This document shows, piece by piece, positions 26,581 to 36,022 of a stretch of DNA of 64,000 nt. Where the stretch lies: contig CAYYYS010000009.1 of NCBI GenBank assembly GCA_964476155.1, positions 1 to 64,000 on the forward strand. The letters are read 5' to 3'. This stretch comes from JAHIYU01 sp964476155. Its GTDB lineage: Bacteria > Krumholzibacteriota > Krumholzibacteriia > LZORAL124-64-63. The translations under genes and the position numbers were made by a program. A model generated the notes under the pieces. That model was not told where the DNA came from, did not search any database, and saw only the letters and a program-made list of their open reading frames with translations. Within the stretch, counting starts at the first letter, position 1, and every line of letters starts with the position of its first letter.

Positions 26581-28352
26581 GCAGCCTCATCGACAAGGCG
26601 GAGTCCTGCGAGCCCCAGCTCGTGCTGGTCTTCGACGACTGGGAGGCGCTCGCCGGCAAGAGCTTCGGCGCGGTCTCGGGGGAGATGGAACCCAACGACA
26701 ACCCCAACCACTACCACAAGACCATCCGCTGGCTCGCCAACCACCCCTGGGTGGAGATCGTCACGCTCGCCGACATGACCACTCGCGCCCAGGCCGAGCC
26801 GGGGAACTGGGTCATTGATCAAGGCACGCGCACCGACCTGGACGTGATGACCTACCACTGGCTCCAGCACGCCTGCGAGGACAGCTATCACAATTGGTAC
26901 TACAACGGGTCGGGTTTTCCGGGCAACGAGCAGAGCTTCTACGATCTGGTGCCGGTGATCAGCGGCGAGCAGGGCGACTACCACGCGCGCGGCGTCACGC
27001 CCCTGGCCGACGGACCGCCCATCCCCAGCGGCCTGTCCTTTGGCGACGTGAACTCGCCGGGCGGCCTCATCCACGAAACCTGGGACGCCATCGCCGCCAT
27101 GACGCCGGGCCATCTGCGCACGATGGCCGAGGCCTCGTTCACTGCCATGATCTACGAGACCGCCTGGCACGAGGAAGACAGTACCGACTACCAGGACAGC
27201 GATGGTTTCGGCAACTGGCTCTATCCCGACACGACCTGGGACGGGCTTAGCGGCTGGGCCCTGCGCCTGCACAATCACATTCGCGACGCGGGGGGGCTGG
27301 TCCTGGCGTCGGCCTGGGCCGATTCCGTTCGCGCCGGGCAACTGACGACCTACGCGGCGCCCCGCGCCTTCTTCCTGGATGCCGATCTCGACGGTGTCGA
27401 CGAACTCGTCTACCGCAACGGCAAGGTCTGGACTCTCTGGCAGACCGTCGGCGGTCGCTGCCTGCTGGCCGCGCGTTGGAACCCCGATCGTGACGACACC
27501 GTCCTGCTGCTGGGCAACCCGCTGGCCAATCCCAGCGCGCCGGGCGAGGAGGAGTACGCCGACGAGCGCGCCACCCGCTGCTCCGGCTTCAAGGTGATGA
27601 ACAGCGGCTACGCGGACGACGATTTCCTGGTGATCCCGACCGGGACCGCCATGCAGGCGGTTTCTAACGACGGACTGATTACCGAGACCCATACCCTGAC
27701 CGCCGGATCGGACACGCTGACGACCGCGGTGTCCGAGACGGTCGGCGGCGACCTGTACCTGCGCTCAGGCCTCAACCCCAACCCCTGGTCGTTGCTGCTG
27801 TACGGCCCCGACCCGCTCGTGCGCGAGTACGACGGCGCCTCGCCCGAAAGCTCGACATGGTACCGTCTGAGTAATGGCGAGGCATCGATCACCGTGCTCT
27901 TCGATACCGCTACCTTCGTCCCCGCGCCCATGCACACCGGCTGGGACCGTCGCGATCTGGCACTGACCGAAGAGATCGAGCTGTACGGTGACGGCACCTT
28001 CACCTTCCGAACCGTCTTCGGCGCCGGCGATGATGATACCGCCGCGCCCGATGGGCCGCCTTCATCCGATCGCGTCGCCGCGCGTATGCTGCCGCCGGCG
28101 CCGAACCCCTTCAACCCGGCCACGGAGATCCGCTTCGTGCTGGATCGCTCGGCTGACGTGGCGCTCGATATCTACGCGGCTGATGGGCGGCATGTCCGCA
28201 CGCTCCAACGCGGTGTATTGCCGGCGGGGGAGTCGGCGTTTGTCTGGCATGGTCGCGACGATGTCGGGCGTGCGGTTTCGGCGGGTCTGTATCTGGTGAA
28301 GTTGAGAGCCGGGGGGACGGTGAGTTCGGCGAAGCTGATCCTTGTGAAGTAA
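26581..28352 (+). pseudogene. C-terminal part of a GH57-like secreted glycosidase with FlgD-type tail
   Basis: About 590 residues in one frame. The first recognisable segment is SCEPQLVLVFDDWEALAG, typical of the middle of GH57-type amylases and pullulanases, followed by YHKTIRWLANHPWVEIVTLA. The N-terminal catalytic half and a start with signal peptide are missing. The C-terminus has PNPFNPATEIRFVLDRSADV, a FlgD-Ig-like sorting domain and ends SSAKLILVK. A product from an internal start such as ATG 26683 cannot be excluded. Together with the GH31 remnant it marks a deletion of the middle of a divergent gene pair. Confidence 0.65.
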
Positions 28353-28397
28353 GGCAAGCCGCGCCACGCAGTTACCCGTGTAAATAACGACCCGGCG

Positions 28398-28424
28398 GGG
28401 GGCGCTGCGGCCCCCACCTTTTTT
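28398..28424 (+). terminator. Rho-independent terminator
   Basis: A G-rich arm (28398-28403) pairs with 28410-28415 around GCTGCG, followed by ACC and six T. It lies 46 bases after the GH57-like gene and just before the converging sirtuin gene stop. Confidence 0.7.
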
Positions 28425-28426
28425 CG

Positions 28427-29173
28427 TCACACCTCCCCAAGCCCCATCGCCACCCCCAACCGCCCCATCATCTCCGTCGCCGCCCCCTGCAGAAAAATAT
28501 CCGTCGTCCCCGCGGTAAACAGCGAAGGCTCCGGATTCACCTCGATAATCGTCGCCCCTCCGTTGCGCGCCACACCCGGCAGCATCGAAGCCGGCGCCAC
28601 CTCGCCCGTCGATCCGATCACCAGCATGACGTCACACGCACTCGCGGCCGCGAACGACTTGCTCCGCGCCGGCTCCGGAATCCCCTCGCCGAAGAAGATG
28701 AAGTTGGGTTTGAGCAACCCGCTGCATTCGCACAGGGGAGGCAGCGTGTCGAGCGACACTTCGCCCACCGGGTATGTGGCCCGGCAAGCCAGACACACCA
28801 AGGTGCGAGAGTTGCCGTGAAACTCCCACACCGTCCGGCTGCCGGCGTCGCGGTGCAGGTTGTCGATGTTCTGGGTGATGACCTCGCGCAGTATGCCCGA
28901 CGCTTCCATCTCCGCCAGTATGCGGTGCGCCGCATTGGGCGCCGCCTGACCGAAGAAGTCGTAGAAGATCTCCTTGATCACCGTCCATGAATCGCCCGGG
29001 TGTCGGAGAAAAAAGCCCAGCTCTATCGATTCGGGATCGTAGCGGCTCCAGATCCCGTCGGGGCCGCGGAACGTGGGGATGCCGCTTTCGACCGATACGC
29101 CCGCACCCGTAAAGGCCACCGCGTGATGCGCGTTCAGAAGCGTTTGTGCGGCCTGTTCAATTCGATCCTGCAT
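28427..29173 (-). CDS. Sirtuin, NAD-dependent protein deacylase
   Basis: 248 residues from MQDRIEQ, with GAGGGGAC upstream on the minus strand. Sirtuin motifs are AFTGAGVSVESGIPTFRG, TQNIDNLHRDAG (catalytic His in WEFHGN), zinc cysteines in CLAC and CEC, NFIFFGE and the NAD-binding EVNPEP. GSTGEVAPAS replaces the usual GTS-x-x-V-x-PA, still compatible with NAD binding. Cytosolic. Confidence 0.92.
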   Translation of the reverse strand: MQDRIEQAAQTLLNAHHAVAFTGAGVSVESGIPTFRGPDGIWSRYDPESIELGFFLRHPGDSWTVIKEIFYDFFGQAAPNAAHRILAEMEASGILREVITQNIDNLHRDAGSRTVWEFHGNSRTLVCLACRATYPVGEVSLDTLPPLCECSGLLKPNFIFFGEGIPEPARSKSFAAASACDVMLVIGSTGEVAPASMLPGVARNGGATIIEVNPEPSLFTAGTTDIFLQGAATEMMGRLGVAMGLGEV

Positions 29174-29331
29174 GATCGTCCCCTCGGCTCCTGCGCCGGC
29201 CATTCCGGCGCTGCGCCCAGACTAACATGCGGACGATCACGTCACCACGAATGGCGGATCAAGAACCATGGCCTGCAGCCGATCATATCGAGAAAACTGG
29301 CCATGGTCCTGACCCGTCGCTAGTCCAGACT

Positions 29332-29442
29332 GCGGACGAGGACATTTTGCCGCGACCGCAGGGACGCAAAACGGCCGCCTCCAGGGCGGCCGCTTTGCTT
29401 GATCGCTACACCCTGCGGCCGCGGCAACATGCCCTCGTCCGC
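29332..29442 (+). repeat. Covarying long-hairpin element, copy A
   Basis: Outer arms 29332-29363 and 29411-29442 pair with a few mismatches. The inner stem is 29367-29379 with 29385-29397. Between them one side has ACG and the other CTTGATCGCTACA. The same internal loop and inner core occur in copies B and C with different but still paired outer arms. It lies in the 29174-29455 spacer between the sirtuin and the Omp28-like gene; nothing else was seen there. Confidence 0.75.
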
Positions 29443-29455
29443 ATCCGGGTAGGTA

Positions 29456-31387
29456 TCACTTCACCATGACCATCTTATGGGTGGAACTCTCGTTCCCGGC
29501 CTCGACACGGTAGAAGTAAGTGCCGGACGACAACAGGCGCCCGTTCGCGTCACGGCCGTCCCAGACGGCGGTCTGTTGACCGGCGGTCTGCGTGCCATCG
29601 ACCAGGACCCGCACCAGGCTGCCGTCCACATCGAAGATCGACAGGCGAACCTGCTCGTCGCGCGCCAGCTCATACCTGATGACGGTCTCGGGATTGAACG
29701 GGTTGGGGTGGTTGCCCCGCACCATCAGCAGTTCCGGCGCCGGGTGGTCGACCGAAATGGTCGTGCCGTCCAGGTCGGTCAGGAAGCCCGTGGCCGCGTT
29801 CTGCACCTTCCAGGTTTCGTCGTTCTGCACGTAGACCGTCGCGCGCAGCTTCGAGTAGACCCAGGATTCGGCGCTGACCGGACAGTGGGCGTTGAAGCGG
29901 TGGATGCCGGGTGTGTTGGGCACCAGGAAACCATCGGTGTCCGGATACATGTAGCGGAACGCCTGGTCATGATAGCGCTCGCCGTTGGTGCCCACTTCGT
30001 AGACATCGTCCTCGGTGATCGCCACACGCAGCTTGAGGATCCAGTCGGCGGGAATAGGCTCCACGATTTCCACTTCGGTGATCAGGGTCTCGGTGACCGG
30101 ATCCCAGGAGTGCCAGATGTTCAATGGGCTGTGATGGGTCTTGCGCGTATTGAACAGCGACGCGTATCCGGCTCCGTTGGAACCGGCGTCCACGACCTGG
30201 TCGATACGTAGGTGGGGCGCATAGTCGGCGCCGCTACCGTTGGCCAGGAAATTGTTCTGCAGCGTGTTCGCATCGTAGATGCCGTCCGAGCCGGGCCACC
30301 AGACATGCACGCGCACCAGGGCCACTTCGTTGTTCTGGCCGGGGAAGTAGGCGTCCAGGGCCTGGTTGGCTTGCGGGCAGCCGGAGCAATCCGATTGGGT
30401 CAGCAGGATGCCCAGGGGCACGTGCGGTAGGGTATAGGAATCGTCGAAAGCCGTCGCCTCGTTGTTCGACGTATCCATGTCCGTACCCAGCAACGCCACC
30501 GCATGCAGATCGTAGTACTGACCCGCGTTCGTGGTCAGGTTCGGGAAGCCGACGACCGTTTGGGTCTCGGGAGCCAGGGCGGCCACATTGACTGTTTCGT
30601 TGTACACCTGCACGCCTGTTTCCCAGATCGTGACTTCCACATCGAAGTCTTCGATGCTGCGACCGATGTTCTTCACGGTGACCTGGGGCGCTATGACTTC
30701 GCCACTGGCGAACTGTTGCTGGTCTGGCGTTATGGAAAGCGCGCGGACATCGTGGAGCCAGGGCTCGTAGACGCGTACGTCGTCCACCCACCAGTGGTCG
30801 GCGTAGGAGCCCGTGTAACGCAGGGCGACGTAGACCGTCGGCTCGCCCGCGTAGGCGGAGAGGTCGATGATCACCGGATCACCGTCGAAGCCGTTGACCG
30901 TGTGGGTTGCCGGCGTCATGTCCGAGACGATGGCGAACGTGCCCGTGTCGGTTTGGCTGGTGGTGCTGACCATCACGTAGTGATGACTGCCCCAGTCCGC
31001 CCAATACGACTCCGTCTCGAAGAACTCGAGCCGGATGTCGGTGAGGCCCGTGAAGTCCAGGGCCGGCATGACCAGCCACTCGTTCTGTGTCGTTCCCTGT
31101 GCACCGTATTGGACGAAGGCGCTGAAATTTCCGGTGCGCGCCTCGTAGTTGCTCTGGACCCACTGGTAGGTGTTGCCCAGGTGGATGCGGTGCCAGCCCG
31201 TGGGCGGGAAGGTGCCCTCGAAGCCCTCGGTCAGGAGGTCTATGCGACTGGGAGAGAAGGCCGGTCCGTCGGCTCGTCGGTCGGGATTGTAGACCAGGTC
31301 GTCGTGAGCGATCGCCACGGTCGTACCCAGCAGCAGAACCGACGTCAGGATTAAAACCGTACGAACGAGGAGGCTATGGTTGGACAT
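29456..31387 (-). CDS. Secreted protein with cleaved-adhesin-like and Omp28-like domains and FlgD-type tail
   Basis: 643 residues from MSNHSLLVRTV, preceded by AGGAG, with a signal peptide. Residues ~50-200 resemble a cleaved-adhesin/MAM-like jelly roll (EGFEGTFPPTGWHRI, WWVDDVRVYEP). A CARDB-like domain follows, then a thioredoxin-like Omp28 part with SDCSGCPQANQALD. The C-terminus has NHPNPFNPETVIRYELARDE, the FlgD-Ig fold and ends STHKMVMVK. Probably outer surface. A minus-strand promoter lies at 31480-31508. Confidence 0.75.
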   Translation of the reverse strand: MSNHSLLVRTVLILTSVLLLGTTVAIAHDDLVYNPDRRADGPAFSPSRIDLLTEGFEGTFPPTGWHRIHLGNTYQWVQSNYEARTGNFSAFVQYGAQGTTQNEWLVMPALDFTGLTDIRLEFFETESYWADWGSHHYVMVSTTSQTDTGTFAIVSDMTPATHTVNGFDGDPVIIDLSAYAGEPTVYVALRYTGSYADHWWVDDVRVYEPWLHDVRALSITPDQQQFASGEVIAPQVTVKNIGRSIEDFDVEVTIWETGVQVYNETVNVAALAPETQTVVGFPNLTTNAGQYYDLHAVALLGTDMDTSNNEATAFDDSYTLPHVPLGILLTQSDCSGCPQANQALDAYFPGQNNEVALVRVHVWWPGSDGIYDANTLQNNFLANGSGADYAPHLRIDQVVDAGSNGAGYASLFNTRKTHHSPLNIWHSWDPVTETLITEVEIVEPIPADWILKLRVAITEDDVYEVGTNGERYHDQAFRYMYPDTDGFLVPNTPGIHRFNAHCPVSAESWVYSKLRATVYVQNDETWKVQNAATGFLTDLDGTTISVDHPAPELLMVRGNHPNPFNPETVIRYELARDEQVRLSIFDVDGSLVRVLVDGTQTAGQQTAVWDGRDANGRLLSSGTYFYRVEAGNESSTHKMVMVK

Positions 31388-31479
31388 GGCCGAATCTCCT
31401 TGGCATGTGAACAAGTGTTGGAACTCGCGAGGGTAAGACACTGTGGCCTTGATCTCTAAAATCCCTACAGACGATAGGT

Positions 31480-31508
31480 ATTTTACAGGATTCGCCTGAT
31501 ATTTACAA
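31480..31508 (-). promoter_or_regulatory. Sigma70-type promoter of the Omp28-like gene
   Basis: Read on the minus strand: TTGTAA (31508-31503), 17 bases, TAAAAT (31485-31480). Predicted start near 31473, giving an 86-base leader. The remaining 31509-31614 is A+T-rich and shows no gene. Confidence 0.55.
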
Positions 31509-31614
31509 GCCCCCTTAGATATTTAAACACTTTTTTGTCGGCTAGCGAGGTCGATGGAGTGCATGAAATCCACAAAATCCACTAAGACCGCAAAAAGGGT
31601 GTCTAACAAATCTA

Positions 31615-31750
31615 TTCGACTACCACTGAGGACATAGACAATTCGCCACGACCACGGGGTGTAGCAATCAAGCGAATCGGCCGCCCTAAAGCGGCCGATT
31701 CGCGTCCCCGTGGTCGTGGCGAATTGTCTATGTCCTCAATGGTTGTCGAA
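31615..31750 (-). repeat. Covarying long-hairpin element, copy B
   Basis: Outer arms 31627-31659 and 31706-31738 are perfect reverse complements over 33 bases, and pairing continues with two mismatches to 31615 and 31750. Inner stem 31673-31684 with 31691-31702, loop CCTAAA. The asymmetric internal loop is TGTAGCAATCAAG (31660-31672) against CGT (31703-31705). The right arm contains the stop codon and last four sense codons of the gene at 31736. Confidence 0.8.
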
Positions 31751-32350
31751 CCCCGCTTTGACCATGCCCCAACTCCATTGCTCCGCGGCGATAGGGTTGC
31801 AGGGCAGTGCCGGGAAGACACCATTCACGCGCCCGAAGGCCTGATCCTGACCGAATTTCTCGCTGAGCAGATCGTTGGGTTCGTCGATGGGCCAGGGTGC
31901 CAGGTCGGACCAGAACGTGAATACGGCCACACCGCTGCGGCCGGGCCTCACCTGGCTGTCGTCGGTGGGGACGTACTTGATGATCGGCACGTAGATCTGC
32001 AGGTCCGGGTCACCGCTCATGTTCAGTTCGGCGTCGAAGTAGATCAATCCGTTCACGCCGAAACAGCGAGCCGTACCCGAGGGATTGTCCCAGCGCACGT
32101 ACTCGAGGATATCGTCGCGCGAGCAGTTGCCCCCTTCGTCCAGCTTCAGGTTCAAATGGCTCAGCGAGAATTCGGAGTAGTTGTTCCAGGTTACGCGCAT
32201 CTCGTAGCGCCAAATGCCGCGCGCGCCGGGTTCAGCCTCTGAAGCCATGATCGTGCCGTAAAGCTGTGCGTTTTCGGCGACTGCGGCTGTAGTGATCAGC
32301 ATGGCCGCGATGAGGGCGATCTTTCCGATGTGCCTTTTGCAAGCTATCAT
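31736..32350 (-). CDS. Secreted protein of unknown function with W-x-x-x-K C-terminal tail
   Basis: 204 residues, signal peptide MIACKRHIGKIALIAAMLIT to about residue 25, GGAAGG upstream. The mature part is predicted to be beta-rich (WRYEMRVTWNNYSEFSLSHL, GLIYFDAELNM, VAVFTFWSDLAPWP) and has two or three cysteines (GGNCSRDDI, TARCFGV, LPCNP). It ends EQWSWGMVKAGFDNH, matching the tail motif of three other short secreted proteins here. The final codons are inside the repeat arm of copy B. No family recognised. Confidence 0.7.
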   Translation of the reverse strand: MIACKRHIGKIALIAAMLITTAAVAENAQLYGTIMASEAEPGARGIWRYEMRVTWNNYSEFSLSHLNLKLDEGGNCSRDDILEYVRWDNPSGTARCFGVNGLIYFDAELNMSGDPDLQIYVPIIKYVPTDDSQVRPGRSGVAVFTFWSDLAPWPIDEPNDLLSEKFGQDQAFGRVNGVFPALPCNPIAAEQWSWGMVKAGFDNH

Positions 32351-32504
32351 GTCAGCCTTCCCGTATTATGCGTGATCCGTATCGTTTCTCGTGCGAATCG
32401 TATGTGACTCTTCGTTTCTTCTGATTTATCGGGATGTCTCGTACGGCACCCTCTAAGTAGTCGGGTAGCAAGAAGCGAGCCTTAGCAAAGGATTTGAACG
32501 CGCT

Positions 32505-33257
32505 GTGCTTTTTTACTCATGGAACGTCAATGGAATCCGCGCGGCCCTGGGCAAGGGATTCAGGGGATTCTTCGATGCAGAATCACCGGATGTCATTTGT
32601 TTACAGGAAACTAGAGCGTTGCCTGAGCAGGTGGATTTTGCGCGCGAGGGATATCACGCCTTCTGGAATCCAGCCGAGAAAAAGGGCTATTCGGGGGTCG
32701 CCACATTCACGCGACACGAGCCGTTGCGCGTGCAAAATGGAATGGGTATCGAAGAGCACGATCACGAGGGTCGGGTGCTGACTCTGGAATTCGGGGACTT
32801 TTTCCTGGTCAACGTCTACACGCCCAATTCCCAGCGGGATCTGGCCCGTCTCGATTATCGCCGACGCTGGGATGCCGACTTCCTGGCCTTCCTCAAGGCT
32901 CTGAAAAAAGAGAAACCCGTGGTCTTTTGTGGCGATCTCAACGTCTCCCACAAACCCATCGACCTGACCAACCCCAAGCCCAACCAACGCAACGCCGGCT
33001 TCACGATCGAGGAACGCTCCGGTTTCGACAATCTGGTCGGCGCGGGTTTCATCGATACCTTCCGCGAATTCGAGAGCGGTGGCGGTCACTATAGCTGGTG
33101 GACCTACCGCAACGATGCCCGTCGACGGAATATCGGCTGGCGCCTGGACTATTTCCTGATCTCCTCCGCCTTGCGCCCGCGACTCGCACGCGCCTGGATC
33201 CTGGCCGAGGTCATGGGCTCGGACCACTGTCCGGTGGCCATCGATCTGTCCCTTTAG
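32505..33257 (+). CDS. xth: Exodeoxyribonuclease III (AP endonuclease)
   Basis: 250 residues with all Xth/APE1 motifs: SWNVNGIRA, CLQETR, VNVYTPNS, VVFCGDLNVSHKPIDL, YSWWTYR, IGWRLDYFL and GSDHCPVAI. It removes abasic sites and trims 3' ends in base-excision repair. Start is GTG 32505; AAAGGA lies 12 bases upstream and no better start is in frame. Upstream 32351-32504 holds no gene. Confidence 0.92.
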   Translation: MLFYSWNVNGIRAALGKGFRGFFDAESPDVICLQETRALPEQVDFAREGYHAFWNPAEKKGYSGVATFTRHEPLRVQNGMGIEEHDHEGRVLTLEFGDFFLVNVYTPNSQRDLARLDYRRRWDADFLAFLKALKKEKPVVFCGDLNVSHKPIDLTNPKPNQRNAGFTIEERSGFDNLVGAGFIDTFREFESGGGHYSWWTYRNDARRRNIGWRLDYFLISSALRPRLARAWILAEVMGSDHCPVAIDLSL

Positions 33258-33476
33258 CCCGGATTATTCATGAATGAGGTGGGCTGCGGATTCGTGGTTA
33301 AGTCTGTATGATTTCAACTGATTGAGAGCTCACGTACTTCGAAGGCTCCGTGAAACCGGAGCCGGCGGCTTGATATGCTGTTTGGTCGAAGGTGAGTCGA
33401 TGGGCCTGAGCACAATGGTAGTGGGGAGAAATCAGTCGCTTAGTCGAGCGACCGTCCACGCCTGACCGCTGATGTC
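33258..33476 (+). other. Intergenic region with two small perfect hairpins
   Basis: No gene seen. GGCTCCG (33344-33350) pairs with CGGAGCC (33357-33363), and GTCGCT (33435-33440) with AGCGAC (33447-33452). Neither is followed by a T run, so they are not standard terminators. A small RNA is possible but unsupported. Confidence 0.35.
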
Positions 33477-33505
33477 TTGCCATTTGTCTGTAACAAATAT
33501 ATACT
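33477..33505 (+). promoter_or_regulatory. Sigma70-type promoter of the Cys-rich protein gene
   Basis: TTGCCA (33477-33482), 17-base spacer, TATACT (33500-33505). Transcription would start near 33512, 70 bases before the ATG at 33584. Close to consensus, so expression is probably strong. Confidence 0.6.
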
Positions 33506-33583
33506 GAATTACTCTGATATCTAGATAGTCGACGATACCGGTTTCCCGGTGTCGTTTTGAATCTCCCCGGAAGGAACAAGATC

Positions 33584-34096
33584 ATGAAGAAGCTGACCAT
33601 CCTGGTGACGTTGGCTGCCGTCGTCGCCTTCGCCGCCGTCGCCGTCGCCGGCGGTCCCGGCTGTTCGGCCAAGTCCCTGAAGGGCGACACCGCCAAGTCC
33701 TGCGCCGCGTCGGCCGCCGCCGCCGGTATGGACAAGTGCTGTGTCGAGGCCGCCGCCGCCGGCAAGGGTTGCTGTGACCAGAGCGCCGAAGCCGTCAAGG
33801 CCGCCTACACCAACGTTTGCGCCACCGAGGTCGCCCTGGCCGACATGCACAAGTGTTGTGCCGAGGCGGTCCAGGTCGGCAAGGGCTGTTGCGGCAACAG
33901 CGCCGATGAGACGAAGGCCGCCTTTGCCGCCAAGGTAGCCAAGGCCAAGGCCATGTTCGCGGCCAGGGGTGACATGCACAAGTGCTGCGCCGCGGCCGTC
34001 GACACGGGCAAGGGTTGCTGTAGTGGGACTGCAGAGGAATTGAAGGCCGCGTTGGACCAGAAAGCTGCCGCGGCTCTCGAGGCTGCCGGCTCCTGA
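33584..34096 (+). CDS. Secreted Cys-rich repeat protein, function unknown
   Basis: 170 residues from ATG 33584 (GGAAGGA upstream) with a signal peptide (LTILVTLAAVVAFAAVAVAG). The mature protein contains three copies of KCC-x9-CC ending in GKGCC (residue pairs near 46/57, 85/96 and 128/139) spaced about 39 and 43 residues apart, separated by Ala/Lys-rich helices. It has 15 cysteines in all. The vicinal pairs suggest metal binding or a disulfide-rich surface protein. It has its own promoter and terminator. No known family recognised. Confidence 0.75.
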   Translation: MKKLTILVTLAAVVAFAAVAVAGGPGCSAKSLKGDTAKSCAASAAAAGMDKCCVEAAAAGKGCCDQSAEAVKAAYTNVCATEVALADMHKCCAEAVQVGKGCCGNSADETKAAFAAKVAKAKAMFAARGDMHKCCAAAVDTGKGCCSGTAEELKAALDQKAAAALEAAGS

Positions 34097-34122
34097 GTCG
34101 ACCCACGATTGATCGTCTCGTC

Positions 34123-34157
34123 GCCCCGCCTGGCGCACATGCCGGGCGGAGCTTTTT
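34123..34157 (+). terminator. Rho-independent terminator
   Basis: CCGCC-T-GGC (34126-34134) pairs with GCC-G-GGCGG (34141-34149) around GCACAT, with an outer GC pair, followed by TTTTT. It ends the Cys-rich protein transcript. Confidence 0.75.
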
Positions 34158-34327
34158 CGTGGGTGTTGCGCTGCTGTTTTACACGGGATGGCAAATTGAA
34201 GTCCGTGGTCCCAAGGGAGCACGGGCGTCCGTCAAGGGCGCCGCTTCCGCTAAGCGCCTCCGCCTGTTATCCTGTACGTCGTAATGATGACGTCACGCCG
34301 ATCCCATCCGAACCCGAACGAGGCACC

Positions 34328-36001
<1,674 letters not shown>

Positions 36002-36022
36002 ACCCACACTCCGGGAGAAACG

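Noticed and set aside
33258..33300. Sequence after xth that looked like an insertion-sequence end
   Set aside because: No second end, no transposase and no target duplication could be found.
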